This document shows, piece by piece, positions 4,762-7,409 of a DNA stretch of 7,409 nt (its first letter is position 1; each line of letters opens with the position of its first letter). The position numbers and the translations under genes are program-made. The DNA is from Clostridia bacterium. Lineage in GTDB: Bacteria; Bacillota; Clostridia; Christensenellales; Borkfalkiaceae. Under the pieces are notes generated by a model that worked only from the letters and a program-made list of their open reading frames with translations, searched no databases and was not told the DNA's origin. The DNA lies in NCBI GenBank assembly GCA_017504065.1, contig JAFVRU010000183.1:1-7409 (forward strand), given 5' to 3'.

Positions 4762-7409
4762 TTCGCCGTTTTCCAAACAGGGGAGTTGCTTGTCGTTGTC
4801 CAATACGTAACGAAGCCTTCCAACGAAGCCGTATTTTGGCTTTCCATCGTCGCTCTGTTCGCGTACGCCGCTACGCCCGAGCAGGTCGCCATGTCGTTGT
4901 TCAGTTGTACGCTACTGAGTACAACGATATTCTCTCTCTTGGGTTTATTCGCATCGTTCCAAGTAGTTCCGACGCCTACAAGCGAGCCGTACCCCGCGCT
5001 CAACGCAGCCGCGTTGGTAGGATTCCATTCCACAACAACGTTTTGCAGGAAATTGTAATCGTTCATCGTGGGGCTCAACGCGCCTTTCAAAGACGTTACG
5101 CTATCGGCAACTTGAATGTATACGTTTTCAATCCGCGTGGACGCATACGCGTATCCGTTGGACATTTTAGCGGGATAAATAGATTCCGAATACTGCAAAG
5201 AACCTGCCGTTGTACAGAATCCCGTTCCAATGTTGGAATTATGAGAACCCAGCACGCTTCCGCCTTCCGCCGATACGTTAACAAACCCAACATTCAAGAT
5301 ATCCGCGCCGTACAGATTCCCAAACAGTCCGCAAGGTTTCACGGGATTCGAGCCGCCCGTATAAACTCCGCCTACGTCCAAATTGGAAATCGTATATCCC
5401 CTACCGTCAAACGCACCAACAAAACGGTGCGACGGGTTGTATATATCACGTTGATGCGCAAAATTCAATGCGCTTGCGTCGATATTATTCGTCATTACGT
5501 AATACCCGTCGTTATTCTGAGTTTCTGCGTTTGCCAAATCCCGTACTTCAAATCTCTCCAAATCCGAAGCGACTTGTATTACGTCGGTGCAAACAAACAA
5601 ATTCGTAAACTCAATCGTTTCCGTTGCCGTTTTTACCACCAAAGTCAAAGGCGCTTGGTCAGCTTTTTTACTCACAATACTCGTTGTGCCTACCAAGATC
5701 TCCATATAGGTTTCACGGGTTTTACCATATTCTTCAAACTTCTTGACGTAATGCATGGTAACGTCGGGTAATTGTCCGTCCGCAACCGTCAAAGCTACGC
5801 CGTTCAAGCTCGCGCTCGTAATCCCTGTGGGTAACGTGGTAAGCCCCGCGTTGGTCAATACGTATTCATCCGTTCCGTTATAATCCGAATTGGTGGCAAG
5901 GTATACTTCTTGCGTATACGTGGTCCGAATCGCCACCGCTTGAATGGTAATATTCCGTTCAATAGTGATACCGTCCACCACCGCTTTTAACGTAATGGTA
6001 TAGGTTTTATCTTCTAACACCGCATTCGTCAGCGAGAACACGCCGTTTTCGTTTTTCAAGTTGCCGTCGTTGTTGACAATCGTATAATCGATGCTTCCCA
6101 GCGAGTTCCCGTACATGTCTACCATAGAAAGGTTGATTGCATCCGTGGTGGCTTGCAACTGATATTCGCTTATTGCTTCCCCCGCCTTATCCGTAGCGAC
6201 AACTTCTACTCCGTCCGCATATACGCCTTTCCAATACAAACCGCCGTCTATCACTTCCCAATATTTCGTATCAAATTCCGTATACGTATGATCTGCGCCG
6301 ACAAAGTCCGCATACGTATTATAGCGGTTGATTGCGGCAATTTTGTATTTGTTTTCGCCTTCAGCCGGAGTGTACGCGTCATATAAATCGGTATCGTTTC
6401 CCGCATATATATTGCTGTTATTCGCGTCCCCCAAAGCCTTGTCATGACGGGAAACAAGAATTTTCAATCCGGAAGAAATAATATAGACGTTCGCGAAATT
6501 CTCTTCTTTGATCCCTTGCGTGCTGATATAGCTGATATATTGGAACAATACGCCGTACATGTTGTAACCGTATCCGTCCGCAGGAAGCTGATCTCCTAAA
6601 TCTGCCACAAAATTCTTTAATTGGAAGGTATTATCGCTAGAGCCAAACAAACTAACCGCGTACGGGAAATTTGCGTTTTTCGCCAACTCAATCGTTACGT
6701 ACATGTTCTTAACGAGCGCTTTCGTATTGGAGTCCTGCGCGATAATACTCGTCGATTTATAAGATCCTTTTGTCGTAACGTCCGTTACGTGAATATGCAA
6801 ATTCTGCAACGTACCTTTTAAGCTCCCGAACAGCCCGTAACTACGCATCGGGACGGTTAAGGTGTATCCGTTCCCTTCCAATACGCCGCTAAACGTCATT
6901 TTTTCTGCTCGGTATTGCCAAGGCGTTTGAATATGAATGTCTTTTTTGAGTTCAAAATAGCCCGTAATGACGCGCGTTTCACCGCTATCTAAATACGCTT
7001 GGAATTCATCAGCCGAATCAATCGCCATAGCGTAAGTTTCCAACTGCAAAACATACCCTACCTTATCGTTATACACGGTAACGGTTTCTCGACTCATTTG
7101 CGTATGGCTTGTTGTCGCCACGTCGGTAAGTTTATTATCCGTGATTGTCAACGCTCTACCGTCTTGCTCGGCGTTCACAATTTCCTTTGAGCCGATCTTA
7201 AAAATCGTCTCCACAGGCAGATCACCAATCAACCAAGAAAAGTTTTGAATGGAATCTTCATATTCCGCTACGGGTCTTACGACCGTAATCGCAAACGAAT
7301 AGGAAAACGGCTCGCCGTTTGCAGGCGAAGCAAAGGAAACCGTCAGTTTCGCGCTGCCGTACGTATTCGCAATTACACGCTTATTAGTGGAATCCCAAAT
7401 CGCTACAGG
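4743..7409 (-). CDS. C-terminal 888 residues of a large modular surface protein with two Ig-like plus beta-helix units
   Basis: The frame is open from the TAA at 4743 to the right edge, so the N terminus is outside the window. A TTG at 7230-7232 is not the start, because 59 further in-frame codons lead up to the edge with sensible beta-strand content (FSYSFAITVV). Numbering from the first visible residue: 1-45 is the end of an Ig-like domain; 84-395 is a linker plus beta-helix-like domain with GVLEGNGYTLT (174-184) and GLFGSLKG (192-199); 399-493 is a complete Ig-like domain; 537-880 is a second linker plus beta-helix domain with GAFDGRGYTISNL (665-677) and GLFGNLYG (694-701). The FxGxFdGxGYtI...GLFG pattern is that of GLUG-type and related right-handed beta-helix repeats in bacterial surface proteins. 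The product is probably secreted and adhesive or polymer-binding. The C terminus (ANWQQNN) has no LPXTG motif or hydrophobic tail, so any anchoring would be N-terminal. The ligand is unknown. Confidence 0.9.
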   Translation of the reverse strand, partial: PVAIWDSTNKRVIANTYGSAKLTVSFASPANGEPFSYSFAITVVRPVAEYEDSIQNFSWLIGDLPVETIFKIGSKEIVNAEQDGRALTITDNKLTDVATTSHTQMSRETVTVYNDKVGYVLQLETYAMAIDSADEFQAYLDSGETRVITGYFELKKDIHIQTPWQYRAEKMTFSGVLEGNGYTLTVPMRSYGLFGSLKGTLQNLHIHVTDVTTKGSYKSTSIIAQDSNTKALVKNMYVTIELAKNANFPYAVSLFGSSDNTFQLKNFVADLGDQLPADGYGYNMYGVLFQYISYISTQGIKEENFANVYIISSGLKILVSRHDKALGDANNSNIYAGNDTDLYDAYTPAEGENKYKIAAINRYNTYADFVGADHTYTEFDTKYWEVIDGGLYWKGVYADGVEVVATDKAGEAISEYQLQATTDAINLSMVDMYGNSLGSIDYTIVNNDGNLKNENGVFSLTNAVLEDKTYTITLKAVVDGITIERNITIQAVAIRTTYTQEVYLATNSDYNGTDEYVLTNAGLTTLPTGITSASLNGVALTVADGQLPDVTMHYVKKFEEYGKTRETYMEILVGTTSIVSKKADQAPLTLVVKTATETIEFTNLFVCTDVIQVASDLERFEVRDLANAETQNNDGYYVMTNNIDASALNFAHQRDIYNPSHRFVGAFDGRGYTISNLDVGGVYTGGSNPVKPCGLFGNLYGADILNVGFVNVSAEGGSVLGSHNSNIGTGFCTTAGSLQYSESIYPAKMSNGYAYASTRIENVYIQVADSVTSLKGALSPTMNDYNFLQNVVVEWNPTNAAALSAGYGSLVGVGTTWNDANKPKRENIVVLSSVQLNNDMATCSGVAAYANRATMESQNTASLEGFVTYWTTTSNSPVWKTANWQQNN
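4770..5801 (-). repeat. Copy 2 of the internal protein repeat
   Basis: The copy starts at GVALTVADGQLPDV, passes through RETYMEIL, FVGAFDGRGYTI and GLFGNLYG, and ends at TYWTTTSNSPVWK, matching copy 1 landmark by landmark. It is about 30 residues longer, mainly before and after the GLFG motif. The shared end motif shows that the annotated C terminus of the protein is natural and not caused by a frameshift. Confidence 0.7.
6225..7160 (-). repeat. Copy 1 of the ~310-340 residue internal protein repeat
   Basis: The copy starts at GRALTITDNKLTDV, passes through RETVTVY, FSGVLEGNGYTL and GLFGSLKG, and ends at KYWEVIDGGLYWKG. These landmarks occur in the same order in copy 2 (4770-5801), offset by roughly 450-500 residues. 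The similarity is at protein level only; the DNA has diverged, so this is an old duplication. Confidence 0.7.

Noticed and set aside
4752..5771. A long plus-strand open frame (about 339 codons) antisense to the surface protein
   Set aside because: It is a shadow of the minus-strand gene: strongly arginine-rich, no ribosome binding site, no recognisable domain, while the minus frame has clear repeat structure.
7230..7232. TTG as the start codon of the surface protein
   Set aside because: The frame stays open for 59 further codons to the window edge, with typical beta-strand composition, and there is no Shine-Dalgarno sequence before the TTG.

Overview
The window holds four protein genes, all read on the minus strand, so transcription runs from position 7409 towards position 1. 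In that order they are: a large secreted-type repeat protein cut by the right edge (4743-7409); an EamA/DMT-type membrane transporter (3750-4625); an 1179-residue multidomain protein that looks like a cytosolic glycoside hydrolase (189-3728); and the first 58 codons of another gene cut by the left edge (1-175). Well over 95% of the window is coding. The only non-coding gap of any size is the 117 bp between the repeat protein and the transporter. I see no tRNA, rRNA, CRISPR array, insertion sequence or integrase.

Organism. The purine-rich Shine-Dalgarno sequences (AAGGAG six bases before one start), the moderate GC content (in the 40s per cent by eye), the compact co-directional layout, and the pairing of huge Ig-like/beta-helix surface proteins with very long signal-less sugar enzymes all point to an anaerobic Gram-positive-type bacterium. 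An uncultured gut Clostridia lineage is my best guess. This is inference from style; no marker gene is present.

Layout. The transporter, the hydrolase-like gene and the left-edge gene are separated by only 21 and 13 bp, and the last ribosome binding site sits against the preceding stop codon, so these three are very probably one operon. The repeat protein upstream is separated by the 117-bp gap. That gap contains a 12-bp stem-loop, a 12-bp palindrome, duplicated purine-rich segments and a weak promoter-like sequence, so this is where the two transcription units could be separated.

How the genes may work together. A plausible but unproven reading is a carbohydrate locus. A DMT-family permease would move a small sugar or metabolite across the membrane, and the signal-less, cysteine-containing multidomain enzyme would cleave it in the cytoplasm. 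The surface protein may only be a neighbour, or it may bind host or dietary polymers. The hydrolase-like protein is the most interesting item: its overall layout is enzyme-like (LamG-like sandwich, barrel-like core, GATase-like domain, C-terminal sandwich), but I cannot assign it to a named glycoside hydrolase family.
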